Source: Cryptomeria japonica (taxonomy: Eukaryota; Streptophyta; Pinopsida; Cupressales; Cupressaceae). From it: a DNA stretch of 64,000 bases. The notes under the pieces are model-generated. The model did no database searches. It saw only the letters and a program-made list of their open reading frames with translations, and was not told the origin of the DNA. Below, in pieces: positions 33,301 to 44,683 of the stretch. The stretch lies in contig NC_081412.1 in assembly GCF_030272615.1 (NCBI RefSeq), positions 667,226,352 through 667,290,351 of the forward strand, given 5' to 3'. The stretch's first letter is position 1; every line of letters starts with the position of its first letter. Both the position numbers and the translations under genes were made by a program.

Positions 33301-33496
33301 CCCTTATTCCTATAATTGTGGTTATTGTTAGTTCCTGCCAGAACTATAGGGAAGGGGGGCTACTTAGATGGAGATTAAACAAGTTTTTAACAGTCAATAG
33401 AATTGCTCAATTTTTTGCTGTTAAAAACTAATGTAATCTTTGATTTAAAAGGCGATCAAATTTTAACAATTGACTATTAAGGATTAATTTTGGCAG

Positions 33497-33730
33497 GATT
33501 TGGTTGGATGATGCAGAGACGTTCCTAGCTTCCGATCCAAGAAAATGGACAAATACAGAGGGCTGGGTCATCAAATCAGCGGTCTTAGGTATTCATTTCT
33601 GGGGATTACTGTCTGCGTATTAGGCTGCAGATTGAAAATCATTGATATGAACAGTTTGAACAGTTGCTGATTACGGTTTTTTTCGTATGCAGGTGAGAGG
33701 TGGACAGTGTTGGCGAACTATGGTGCATAG
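33497..33730 (+). CDS. Last two exons of an unidentified cellular gene
   Basis: Two pieces join in phase with canonical splice signals. The first is 33497-33588 (acceptor TTTTGGCAG, donor AG before GTATTC), encoding IWLDDAETFLASDPRKW followed by TNTEGWVIKSAVL. The second is 33693-33730 (acceptor GTATGCAG), encoding ERWTVLANYGA and ending in TAG. An AATAAA signal lies 41 bp later at 33771. The phase match, splice sites and poly(A) signal together support a real 3' gene end. I cannot name the family. The possible exons at 32092-32156 and 33179-33300 may belong to the same gene; if so, the copia element at 24681-32021 lies within or beside it. Confidence 0.5.
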
Positions 33731-33770
33731 ATTTCAATGGCAGGAGCTAATAAAAAAAGGAAAAACATTA

Positions 33771-33776
33771 AATAAA
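33771..33776 (+). terminator. Candidate poly(A) signal
   Basis: AATAAA lies 41 bp after the stop of the proposed last exon. Motif only. Confidence 0.35.
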
Positions 33777-33779
33777 ATA

Positions 33780-35670
33780 CATCTGCAAAGACTTTTTTTT
33801 CAGTATAGAGAGCATGTTGGTGGCGTTGAGTGTGGCGAGCTGTGACATTTTCATTTTTGTACTGTAGGTTCCTGAGATAGTGGTTTTGTCATCTTCCATA
33901 TGTCTGATAGTAGCATTGATAGATAGTTTTAGGTTTGACTTCTGCGCGATTGTTGTTTAACCTCCTTGTTTGTGAACCTGGAGAATGTTTTTTCCAAGCG
34001 TCCATGGTTGTTCAACATTGCAAAGAACCTAGTCATTCAGTCCTGCCCATACCATTGGTTTTTATTATGTTTTATCATTGACTTGCTATGGCTGGCTAAA
34101 AATTCTTTTTGTCAGAAGTCATGTGTTCTTTGTTGTTGGGTTACCAAGTTCCTTCACATCTCAGAGTGCTTTCATTGGCGGTAACCTGTGTAGTGTGAAA
34201 TGTACAATCCAGATGGAAAAAGTGTTATTCTCAGGCGCCCATATGTCAAATTGATCTTGGCACTGGATCAGTACCATGTCTACATATTGCCCAAACTATT
34301 TTAAATAACTATTTTCAAAAAGAGACTGGCAAATCTTTATTCCATCGCTGGCCCTATTTACATCATGAAGGGCTCTATGCCTGTATCTTTCATCTTTTTT
34401 GTTGTGATTGTCCATCGATTTTGTCACGGTCAAAAGATTAATAGTTCTATTCAATCCAAGTTTGAACAATTTAGCAGAAGCCATCATATCTGCCCTCATT
34501 CATTCAACAAATTTAAAGTGGCTTGTGTTTGATGTCAACTGCATTCAAAGACTTCATTGAGGCACTAGATTCCAATCAAAAGACTTAACATTTTCTGGGA
34601 GGCACAAAGAGTTGTGAAAGTAGATCATGGAGCTATCCACAATTTAAAACAATCTAAAATTTCTCCCAACTGACCAGGTACATAAGAGGCATCTGTACAC
34701 TGTATTGTTATCTGAGCTTGTGAATCATTGTATTTGGGGCCATATAGGATTATAGTCTTATTGTAGGGGTTCATATATATAAAAGGACTCGAGAATTTTT
34801 GTTCTCCATTTCTATATTTAAGTTTTTCTGTGTCATAAATATTTATGCTCATGAAAACTTTAGCGTTATCCTCTCTTCAAAAATGTCTTCCAAATCATCC
34901 GGATGCCCTGCTTCACAAGACTTGATAGACCAATTTCTTGGATTGCCTAGAGGACCCAAAGGTTTAAGAACGCATCAGGTAAAGGTGTGTTAACAAACCA
35001 CCTAGAAGTTGTGGCTTCATATGTAAGGGATTTTTTCTTTCCTAATATTGGATGGGATCTCTTCAAATATTTCTTTGACAAATCCTTCGAGCCCATCCCT
35101 TTAAATGATGTCTAGAGATATGACCTGGGTAAGTTGATTATGCCAATTGCTTTGTGAGTATCAATTTTCTTTGTTGTATATGTAAGTAGCATGACCCTCA
35201 TACTAGGAGAGTTAAAGATGACAAGGGAAAAGTGTTGCTCGCGAGCAAAAGGGAATTGATCCAAGTCGTATTGAATTTAACTAAGGATGCAAGATAACTA
35301 ATTCATATACAATAGACTTAGCTATAGAATATCACAACTTGATAATCATAGCTATGGAGTAAAATGACTTACTCGTCGTTTACCTAGGGAAGACATAGTG
35401 ACAAGAAAAAAAAACCCCATCCCTTACTAAGTTGGGACTATTTGGTATTGTTAAGTTTGACTATTGTTTTTATTAACTTACCATTCTATTTGCCAGGAAA
35501 TAGACCTCATCTAAAAGACGTAGATACCTATAGGGATGATAATGTATGTTGTAAATGTAAATAAAACATATCTTAAAATTTCATTTGATTATGAACACCT
35601 ATTAATAGGCAATCTATACAAATAAATGATTAATTTCAATAAGGTTGACTTATCTGAATATGCAACAAAA
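33780..35670. other. Mostly non-coding, one coding-like scrap
   Basis: Between about 34883 and 35110 the plus strand shows a coding-like stretch: an ATG frame MSSKSSGCPASQDLIDQFLG continuing to LRTHQVKV, then after a 2-base shift NHLEVVASYVRDFFFP and FKYFFDKSFEPIPLNDV before a stop. No family is recognised. It looks like a frameshifted pseudogene fragment. The rest holds nothing I can name. Confidence 0.3.
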
Positions 35671-36436
35671 GATGAAAGTAAACACTTAGACATAATCAAA
35701 TCTCTTCTCCTGTGAACCCTAGAACAGCAGATGAAAAGAAAAGGTTGTGAACACAGTGGTAGTTCCAACAGAATCCCTTTCAGAAACAGACAAATTTCAA
35801 CTCATCTGCCAAGTTCATGAAGCAATGGGATAGTATTTAACTGTCTTGTAGGCATTAGATCAGTAGTAGAACAAAAGAAAGCTATTGTTTGGAAAATAAA
35901 AGGACTGACCAAACATTGTTCTCCAAAAACAAAGACAGAAGTAAACTAACGAAAACTAGATAAGGTAAGCTTTAGAATATCTAATACCTGCGGAAATAAT
36001 TGAAAGTAGAGAAAATTCTAATAATTATGCTAGATAACACATTCTGCGGAGAATCTATAGATAGTTTCAGAAAAAGAAATTCAAACAATACTCCTGTTGC
36101 TCAATGGAGGTTACAGATACATGGTAAGAATATGAACAAAAAATGAATGTAAACACTTGGACACAATCAAACCTGCTCTCCTGTGAACCCTAGAACAGTA
36201 GATGAAAAGAAAAAATTGTGAATACAATGATAATTCCTACAGAATTCCTTTGAGAAACATACAAATTTCAACTCATCTGCCAAGCTCATGAAACAATGGG
36301 ATAGCATTTAACAGTCTTGTAGGAATTAGATCAGTATTACAACAAAAGAAAAACTACTATTTGGAAAAAAACGATTGACTATGACCAAAAATTGTGCTCA
36401 AAAACCAAAACAGAAGAAAACTAAAGAAGACTAGAT
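35671..36436. repeat. Pair of ~290-bp direct repeats
   Basis: 35671-35963 and 36144-36436 align over their length, sharing CTCCTGTGAACCCTAGAACAG, TTTCAACTCATCTGCCAAG and TCTTGTAGG-ATTAGATCAGTA. They are about 473 bp apart with moderate divergence. No coding is evident. Confidence 0.8.
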
Positions 36437-36617
36437 ATGCCCTTTTGCAGGAAGCCAGATATAATTTTCAATACCTAAAAAAAGAAAAGAAGAAAATTTG
36501 GTAAATAGCAGACTTGGTATGTACAAATCCATCAGATGGAAAAAGAGCACCCATATTTAAAAATCTGGCCAAATTTGGTAACAGGCATAGATAGATCATA
36601 TCTGCACAAGTGTTAGG

Positions 36618-37013
36618 ACAAATTCTTTTCAATATTGCTATTCGAAATCCAGCATGGTATCAATGTATATCACAACCCTTGAGTTATAAGGGCCATGTTA
36701 CATTGTATGATAAGAAACTAAAACAAATTCTTTTCAATATTGCTATTCGAAATCCAGTATGGTATATCACAAGCCTTGAGTTATAAGGGCCATGTTACAT
36801 TGTATGATAAGAAACTAAAACAAATTCTTTTCAATATTGCTATTCGAAATCTAGCATGGTATCAATGTATATCACAAGCCTTGAGTTATAAGAGCCATGT
36901 TACATTGTATGATAAGAAATTAAAACAAATTCGTTTCAATATTGCTATTCAAAATCCAGCATGGTATCAATGTATATCAAGGGCCATGTTACATTGTATG
37001 ATAAGAAACTAAC
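36618..37013. repeat. 105-bp minisatellite, ~4 units
   Basis: Units start at 36618, 36723, 36820 and 36925 with ACAAATTC(T/G)TTTCAATATTGC. Spacings are 105, 97 and 105 bp; the last unit has an internal deletion. Units differ by only a few bases, so the expansion is recent. An open frame (36740-37012) exists only because of the repeat and is not called a gene. Confidence 0.9.
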
Positions 37014-37458
37014 ATAAGAAAATTTGATTTCCTTTAAAGTAAAAATCAGAGATCATATTTACACTCATCAACTACAAAGGAAAAAGAAAAAAAATTCTGC
37101 GACTGAAGTCAAGAGAAACATGGATAGAAGAACAGAACAACATAAAAAAATGTTTTCACTTTCCTCTAAAAGACCTGCAAAAGGGTCTGAAGGATGTCCA
37201 GTGTTTAATTGATGGGAGTTTACTGTCATTGCCTTAAGCTTATCTTTTTGTTGTCTTATAGCTTTCTATTTTTAAAAAAATAAAAAATAAAAACTAATCA
37301 TTTTTGCTCTGAAACTGTATGTTATACAAGGGATTTCAAACTAATCTTGGTAATACATAAACAGGAACAAATCTGTAGTGATCCACAATCTTAACATTCA
37401 AAACAATGACACTTAAATTAAAAAATAAAAAACTTTTGCTCTGAAACTGTATGTTATA

Positions 37459-39723
37459 TGTAATGTCCCCTATTAAGTTTAGGTCTGTTTAACAATAATT
37501 AAATTATTAATCTATTTCTATACATTTTGACTTAAAACTAACTTGAGTAGGAGACAAATCTATCTTAACATGAATAAAAATCAGTGATAACATAGTATTT
37601 TTACTGATATTGAATTGATATATATATATAAAATACTGTATGTTATTCTCCAGAGTAGTTTCTATAAGATATTATATTAATTATAATTATTGTACTAATA
37701 TCTATTATTATATCAATATCTACACTTCTAACCTTTATATTATTCCTTATTCTGATTTGAATATATAAATATACATAAACAAATAAATGAATTAAATAAT
37801 ATTACCTATAGTTTATGTATAGTTTATGTATTTGCTGATAACCTATTATATGGATTATTAATACTACTACTGCTAAAACATTATTAGTTATTAATATATT
37901 TCTCATGAAATTATGTATTACCATAGTGCCTATTTCAGTCTATGTTAATATTATTATTCAAATTCTGCATAAAGATATTATCAGACTTCATTATTTAAAC
38001 ATACTATAAGTTATTGGGTCTGCCCTTGGACCCCCTTGGTACCGGTCCTGGTTCGAACGGGTTCCTGGTTCGGATCTGGTTCGGACTGGGTTCAATCAGG
38101 GTTCAAAAAACCCAGAGGTGGTTCCTCCCTGATCGAACCCAAGCGAATCTGGGTTGAACCCAAGTCAAACCCAGTCGAACCCAGGCCGAACCCAAGTTGA
38201 ACCCGGGCCGAACCCAAAAAAGCAAATTATATGCAAAAAAAATTTGTTTTTTTAATTCTCCCTGCAAAAAAGTGAAACTTATACCTTAAAAGTGACTTCT
38301 AAAACATTATATTCACTCATTTCACCTCTAAAAGTGGCATTGACTTATCTAATATCAATGTCAATGAGGAGAAGGAGGAGGAGGATGAATTAGCTGATCC
38401 ATTTGATGATTAAACTTTATATTGTTGAAAGTTGAAACAATGATACTTGAATATTTTGCCATGTTGATATTAAACTTGATGTTTATGATGCTATTATGGT
38501 ATCATCATGATGTTATGATTACAAGCTTATGTTTGTTTTGTTGTTTATATAATGCTATGTGACATGCAAATTTTAATTCATGCTTATAGGCTTCACAAAT
38601 CTCAAAATATATATATATATATTAAAAAAATTACATGTTTTTGCAAAACGAAACCAAACCCCTTTTCAAAATTTTGCCATTCCGACGTACCGGATTCTTC
38701 GAACCCAAACCCGAACCTGAACCCGAACCGATAACTTAGAACATACTTATTAAACACATCCCATGCATACCACCAATAACAAGGAAGTTGCTGTCTGTAA
38801 ACTTTGACAGTTCTGAATTGATCTTCTTCTCGTTTTTCTTCCCTTGACCCAATAAGGTTAAAAGAATCAGAAAGTAAATTGACGATGAATAAAGAGATTG
38901 TGAATACCCTCTTACACCATGCACTTAGGATGAGAAGTCACGTGGATAAGGCATGTCTCATCTCTCTTTGTGATTACCTTCCTTCCTAACACATACTAAT
39001 CGTAACCTTTCATAATTAATGCTATCCGCTGCATCCATCTTATGTTAATCACTCATGTATAATTAATCTTCCCGTGATTAATATAACTGGTCCACTTATC
39101 AATGAATATAATTTATGTTTCGACAATATCATGTATCCCTCAAAGATGGATGGTCTTCTCTTTCCAATCGATATAGCAGTGGATATATTTATTTCTGATG
39201 TTTGGCTGGGTATTATCGTGTTTCTTATACCCAGCATCGTCTATTATTCTTGCCTTGGTCGATGATATTCTTGTATGATCATCGTATATGGATATGTAGA
39301 CTTTTACTTCCCAATACTTTTCGATACTCCACCGATCTGCATTTGTTTCTTTGTGCGGAATTTTACTATGAGTGAAGGTATAATCTTCCCTCTGGCCTAA
39401 TTTACTTTTGGATATTGCTTACGTGGCTGGCCATATGTCTTCGTTTAGGTTCCATGTGTTTTGCCTTTATTACTCTCTTTCATTCCTATCCAATTCTTTA
39501 TGCATATAGCCACTGATATTTGATAACTTATATTTGATAAATATGAAATTTATATTAATATTTAATAAATATAAATTATATATTAAATCTTGTTTTTTAT
39601 TATTATTAAGATTTTATTTAATTCATTTTATTCATTTATTTAGTTATATATATATAGTATTATTAAATTTTATTTTAGAACAGACATTATCATATTTTTG
39701 ATTGTTTAGATGGGAACATCACA
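37459..39723 (+). mobile_element. Solo gypsy-type LTR with nested hAT-type element
   Basis: Starts TGTAATGTCCCCTATTAAG, ends GGGAACATCACA and is flanked by TTATA on both sides (37454-37458 and 39724-39728). The TGTAATGTCCCC start matches the minus-strand starts of the gypsy LTRs at 55191 and, nearly, 22132. Without the nested transposon and its duplication it is about 1.52 kb. No internal region or second LTR is present, so it is a solo LTR left by recombination. Confidence 0.8.
38006..38739. mobile_element. Non-autonomous hAT-type transposon, GAACCC-rich ends
   Basis: A 734-bp insertion between perfect 8-bp duplications AACATACT (37998-38005 and 38740-38747). The ends are imperfect inverted repeats: left ATAAGTTATTGGGTC, right read inward CTAAGTTATCGGTTC. 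Beside them are clusters of GAACCC/GGGTTC, about 180 bp on the left and 40 bp on the right. Near 38347-38412 the plus strand could encode a short acidic tail (NEEKEEEDELADPFDD, then stop) reminiscent of hAT transposase C-termini, but that is weak. No full transposase is present. Confidence 0.82.
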
Positions 39724-39830
39724 TTATAAGAGTGATTTCAAACTAATCTTGGTAATACATAAACAGAAACAAATCTATAATCATCCACAATCTGTACATT
39801 CAAAACAATAACACTTAAATGGAAATGACA

Positions 39831-40710
39831 GTAAAACATATCTCAGTTGAGTTTCTATAAACCAATTCTCACATAATATGCACAATCATACGAAACAAAT
39901 AACATGGACTTGGACCCCACATTAGACTCATTAGTGTCAATTATAGTTGCATATATCAAGTCTAGAACACTTGAATTCCATGTGAACACTGTTACTCATA
40001 GATTCATTTACATAGACTATTTACATTAACAAATTTGGCTCATTTCCCCTGATCTCTAGATTGTGTATATACACAGAGTACTGGATCAACGCAGCGTTGG
40101 CACTTCTATGGGCATTGAAAATGTTTTATCACAACTTTCTTAATTGGCCAACACATCTTCAAAAACCCTATTATTTCTCACCTCTGTTTTCTGACTAACT
40201 AATTTAAGTTTGTCAGTTCAAAAGGATGAAATGAAAATCAATTTATGATTATGAGATAGATTATTTGTTCTTGCAAATTCAGCATCTTTATTTACTTTTT
40301 AAATTTTCTGCTTCTTTCATGAGGAATGTTATTGTACATCATCTCAGTACCAGAATGCCCTATGTTCAATCAATGTGATTTTCAACAACCTGATTATCAG
40401 TAATCTAAGAGAACTTCCCTCTGCTACTAAAAGTGTAAACCATGCTATATATGGAAGCTCCCGGGATTCTTTTTAGAAAAATACAATATTAGTAAGGAGA
40501 AAAATGTTTGGAATTTGAATAAGCTCATGCAAATAACTAGAGAAAAAACTTGCTTCAGGCTAGCACTACAGGGTATTAAAAATCTTTAATTCTGTTTCTA
40601 CTAGACCAAACTCTAAATTTTGCTTCTCAGTTTTAATTTACTTCAAGTAGGGAGACAGTTGCTTCAGATTACAATGTCAAAAAAGTTTATCACCAGTCTC
40701 CGTTTACTTT
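39831..40710. other. No gene recognised
   Basis: Moderately AT-rich, with only short frames and no motif, repeat or element terminus that I can support. Confidence 0.5.
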
Positions 40711-41120
40711 CTAAACTATGGAAATCATCATTCCATGCTCAAGTGAAATAATACCACTGCAGTCCATGCCTATATTCGCTCCTCGCGTCAATATGCTCAG
40801 GTGGTCCAATGTCACATTACCTTTTGAATTTGATGCCAAGTTTATTTCTGCATCTGTATCAATAGAAGAAGTAGCTGCTTGTGGGTTTCTTGATTTGCTT
40901 CCTGAATCTATTGAATCAGTTGTCAAAAGATCCTTTCATCAACAGGCTTGTATGGTGGGAATGAGGTTCCTGTATAATTTTTCTATCCTGAAACAGTACT
41001 GCAAATTTCTTCATCATTCATATCAACAAGAGAAATGGCTTCTTCTGGTGAAAATTGAGCTTCTTATTCGTATTCCTTATTGTATCAAAAACTGTCATAT
41101 TTTATCACAGAAATCAGAAC
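40711..41120 (-). pseudogene. Decayed gene fragment, family unknown
   Basis: The minus strand from about 41120 down reads as protein-like sequence with three in-frame stops and one frame shift: segments QFSPEEAISLVDMNDEEICS, SFPPYKPVDERI, then an open stretch 40926-40711 containing SIDSGSKSRNPQAATSSID, NVTLDHLSILTRGANIG and SGIISLEHGMMISIV before a stop. Composition and low complexity do not look like a transposon. The stops are of the TAA/TAG/TGA type that C-to-T changes make from Gln or Arg codons, fitting old decay. I cannot assign a family. It could also be exons of a live gene if the stops fall in introns. Confidence 0.4.
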
Positions 41121-41130
41121 TGCCATAACA

Positions 41131-44100
41131 TGTATATGCATTAGTTCCATTACAGATAATCTAATTCTTTATACACAAAACCAAGACTGCTCTTCCAGTC
41201 TTTGCTGCCCTACAGTCCTAGTCCTTGTTTTTTGTTGGGTTACAGAGCAACTAACATGTTACACACAGCCTTAGGGCAATCTTCTTTTAGCTCACTAGGT
41301 ATGCTTGCTCAATTCAGGTAAGGGTAATTACAGACTTATGGATTGACACTAACCTAATAATAATTTTAGTTTTGCATAGGACATCAATGTGAAATTTTAA
41401 TCAAAATATTGTATCTAGAGGTTTGCCATCAAAGTAGCAGAGTTATTTTGAATATTTGGTTATCGTCATTATATTTTTATTTTGAGTTCTCTCTTCATTG
41501 CTACACTGTTATTGCACCGTGTATTATAACTCAATTTTAAAATATCTACGCTCTGTTATAATATAGAAAGGTCCTATATTGTCTTCTGTTCATAGGATTG
41601 CTTCTCATCGTATGGACTTTTACGTATCAAAATGTCTAGGGCTTCAATATTTAGGTTCACCCCTGTTATTGCAATGCTAAGACATTGGACAATAGCAGCT
41701 GTTGTCCCCACCTTGCAATCTTTATTTTATTTCTCTTGATCTTGAGATAAACAGTTAATAATGATACCAAATTTCTTTCAGCGAAGAGTTTTTAAGACAT
41801 AAAAGCATCATAGTTAAAACTTACAAAACATTATAATGAAGATCTCAACCCCTCCCACTAACAACCTCTGCTTCACCTGAAGCTCCAAAGGTAAGGCTAC
41901 TGTAGTTTTTGGAACAATTGCAATAAATAGAAAACACAGACAATACACATAAAATTGCGACAACAAACATTAAACACACACATGAATGTTTTATTCATTC
42001 AAACTAATCACATTGTGTATCAATATAGAGGTCTGTCCTCTGCTCAATACAAATTAGACTTACACAAACTGTTTCAAAGAGCACACGGGCAACCCTTTAT
42101 AAAGATTACATCCTCTAAGAATAGACAAGGAAACTAGACTATTTTCTTCCACGCATTTAGCATGAAAAATGAGAACTCAAATTAACTTTGAGACTCCTAA
42201 ATTAAGAATGCTAAAAATATCATCAGTTATAATAAATTACTCAAGATAAGGATATGTTATAATACATAACTCAAGGATCACACACCACATAGACCTTGTA
42301 GGTGTTAAGTTCCCCCATTCTTTCTGTAATAGCATGTTTCTTCTTGTGTAACATTTATAGCAATTGACTGATGCTCCAGGAAGTCGTCATCATGTACAAG
42401 TGGGATATAAGATGGTCTTTGGAGCAAAAGAAATCCACTGATGGCTATTATGGTAGTCATTGCTTGCACTAGCCACAAGGGTGGTGACTCGGTGTAACTT
42501 TACTAAAGCTATAATCTCTTATGTTGTAGTATGGATGTGTTATAAACTTACAAGGCATAGCTTTAAGGATCACGTGCTACATAGCCCTTGTAGGGATTAA
42601 AGTTGTCCACTCTCTCTAGAATAATCTGTTTCTTGCTCTGCATTTTAAAGCATGTAAAGCCAATCAATGACACTTTAATAACCATAATCACCCAATGCCT
42701 GGAAAAAGACTGTTAAATATTGACAAATAGTCAAGCTATAGAGTAAAGTCACTAGTCATATTTTTTATATAGGTGCAGTATTTGGTATGGACACAGCAAA
42801 ATTTTAAAAAAATAGAACATAGAAAATCACAATAACATTTATCAATTTGGAAAATAAGAACTGGTCATTAAGGAGATAATTGGTACTAAGAATTGTAATA
42901 CCGTAAGAACTAAGAATAAGTCTGTATTATAGAGAATACAAGAAATATTGGCATTGATTCTAAAGAGGGCGAATTGGAGAAGCCCTCAGAGCAGATTATT
43001 GAGGCAAGTTAAAGGCAGATTTTTAAGGCCTTGAAGGGATCTAGGGCAGATCAAAATATAATACTCTTTTTACTTCTCGCAGGCTGGTGCCTCTTACCTA
43101 GCAAATTCAGAAGGTTAGTGTCTCTTACTCAAAGAGGTTGGAGTCTCTTGCTGAGTTGGAGCTCAGTGGAGGGGATGGGTGTCTCCTGTGGGTTGGTGCC
43201 TACAAAGTTGTAAGAAATTTCCTATAAAAAGCAATATTTGCTATGGTTTTCTCCCACAAGGTTTTCCATGTAAAATCATGCGTGCATCTTGTGTACAAAT
43301 TTGCTACATCTTGCTTGTGTGGATATTTTGATTATTGCTTATGTTTGCTAAGATTATAAATTTAAAAAGTTGTTTTAAATATGGCGTTAGCCAGTCAAAG
43401 ATTGTGATAGAATGATGACTAAGCTTTTTAAAAACAGTGTTGTAATTATTCAAAAAGTCCTCCTGTTTAAGACCATTCCATATAGGTAGGGGGTAAGGAC
43501 AGATCGGTCAGAGCCCAAGAAGTGAAGGTGGGAATAATTCTTATTTTTGAAATGCAAGTTGCAAACCTGTTGGTCATCAAAATATTCCGACCACTTATCA
43601 GACAACCTTGCCATGCAAGATGGATTAAATGTACAGGGTGCCAAATGAGTTCCTGTGAGTATGGTGTAAGTGATTGGATCATGTGTAGAGAACTAGAAGA
43701 ATAAAATGACCAAGGAACAGCCAACAATAGTCAATGATGACAACCATTAACTGGCCATTCAAGGTTGTTTGAAGGCTGCTCTGTGTACAGAAGTAATAAA
43801 TACTCTAATTCAAGGTGAATCATCACTGTACAAGCAATACATCTAAAAAAGGAATTCTGGGTGCATATAGATGCCATGAGGTAAAATCCTTTGAAAAAAT
43901 GGAACACTATCTGCAATTTATGCAAATGATATGATAATTAAATGTACGTTTACTTCATCTGTCTTCAATTTGATCACTTGGAGATGATATCCGTTCTATA
44001 TATGCATGTTCTGGTTATGGCATATGTGCATGCACATAGCTGACGAAGCATGTCTAGGAGAAACAGGTTTAAAAGAAAGCCAAAATTACTTTGAACTATG

Positions 44101-44683
44101 AAATTCCTGTACCTTCTTTACCTAACTGTAGCTACCAATGAATGAGACACTTGCAACAGAGGTTCCAGTTTTGAATTTTCCACTGAACGTTACAATTTAA
44201 AAAAATAAATATTGGCATTGATTCTATGAAAACTAACTCCCTATAGTATTCAAAAATAAGTTCGGATAGAGCATATTACTATTTTATTGAAAAGTGTCTT
44301 TCATGAAAAAATGTGAATTAGGAGATAATGATGCCATATGCGATGTACCAATTTGGTGACAAGAAACAAATTTATTGTCGCCCCAATTAAAACATGAAAA
44401 ATCTATATTTAAAATCTTTCATGGTGACCGACTTTTTGCCATGAATCACTTGATCCTGGATATGGAATTAAAGGCTGCATCTCACTCAATAATAACAAAT
44501 ATAGAGCAGATCCAACAAAAAACATCTCAAGAAAAATGAATATTGTTCCACAATCTCCTGCAATGGCATCTACAGATTCTCTTGAAAAGAGACCAAGTCA
44601 AAATTCTGATTCAATTTCCTCTGATGATTAGTACTAATCACACTTGTGATTCTACAATTTATGTAATCTAGTCATCAGTGCTT
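41131..44683. other. No intact gene; possible copia-like LTR near 42900-43420
   Basis: A stretch around 42910-43420 resembles a copia LTR: repeated GGTGCCTCTTAC/GTCTCTTACTC phrases, TATAAAAA at 43223-43230, and GGTTTTCTCCCACAAGG downstream. No ends or target duplication were found. Two loosely similar blocks near 42230-42330 and 42530-42660 share ACATAG(A/C)CCTTGTAGG. Short frames elsewhere have no support. Confidence 0.35.

Larger units (their letters stand above)
37308..39830. repeat. ~130-bp tandem duplication split by a solo LTR
   Basis: 37308-37433 contains GCTCTGAAACTGTATGTTATA, then TTTCAAACTAATCTTGGTAA, ending near CACTTAAAT. The same series occurs again at 37434-37458 plus 39724-39830, with the solo LTR sitting between its halves. 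The duplication therefore existed before the LTR inserted. Confidence 0.8.

Noticed and set aside
34625-34852. 75-codon minus-strand ORF
   Set aside because: No motif and it overlaps other short frames; nothing supports translation.
36740-37012. Repetitive protein encoded by the 105-bp minisatellite
   Set aside because: The frame exists only because the unit length is divisible by three. Units are shortened without regard to the frame and no start context is seen.
40718-41128. 136-codon plus-strand ORF
   Set aside because: The opposite strand has the more protein-like composition, so this is read as its shadow.
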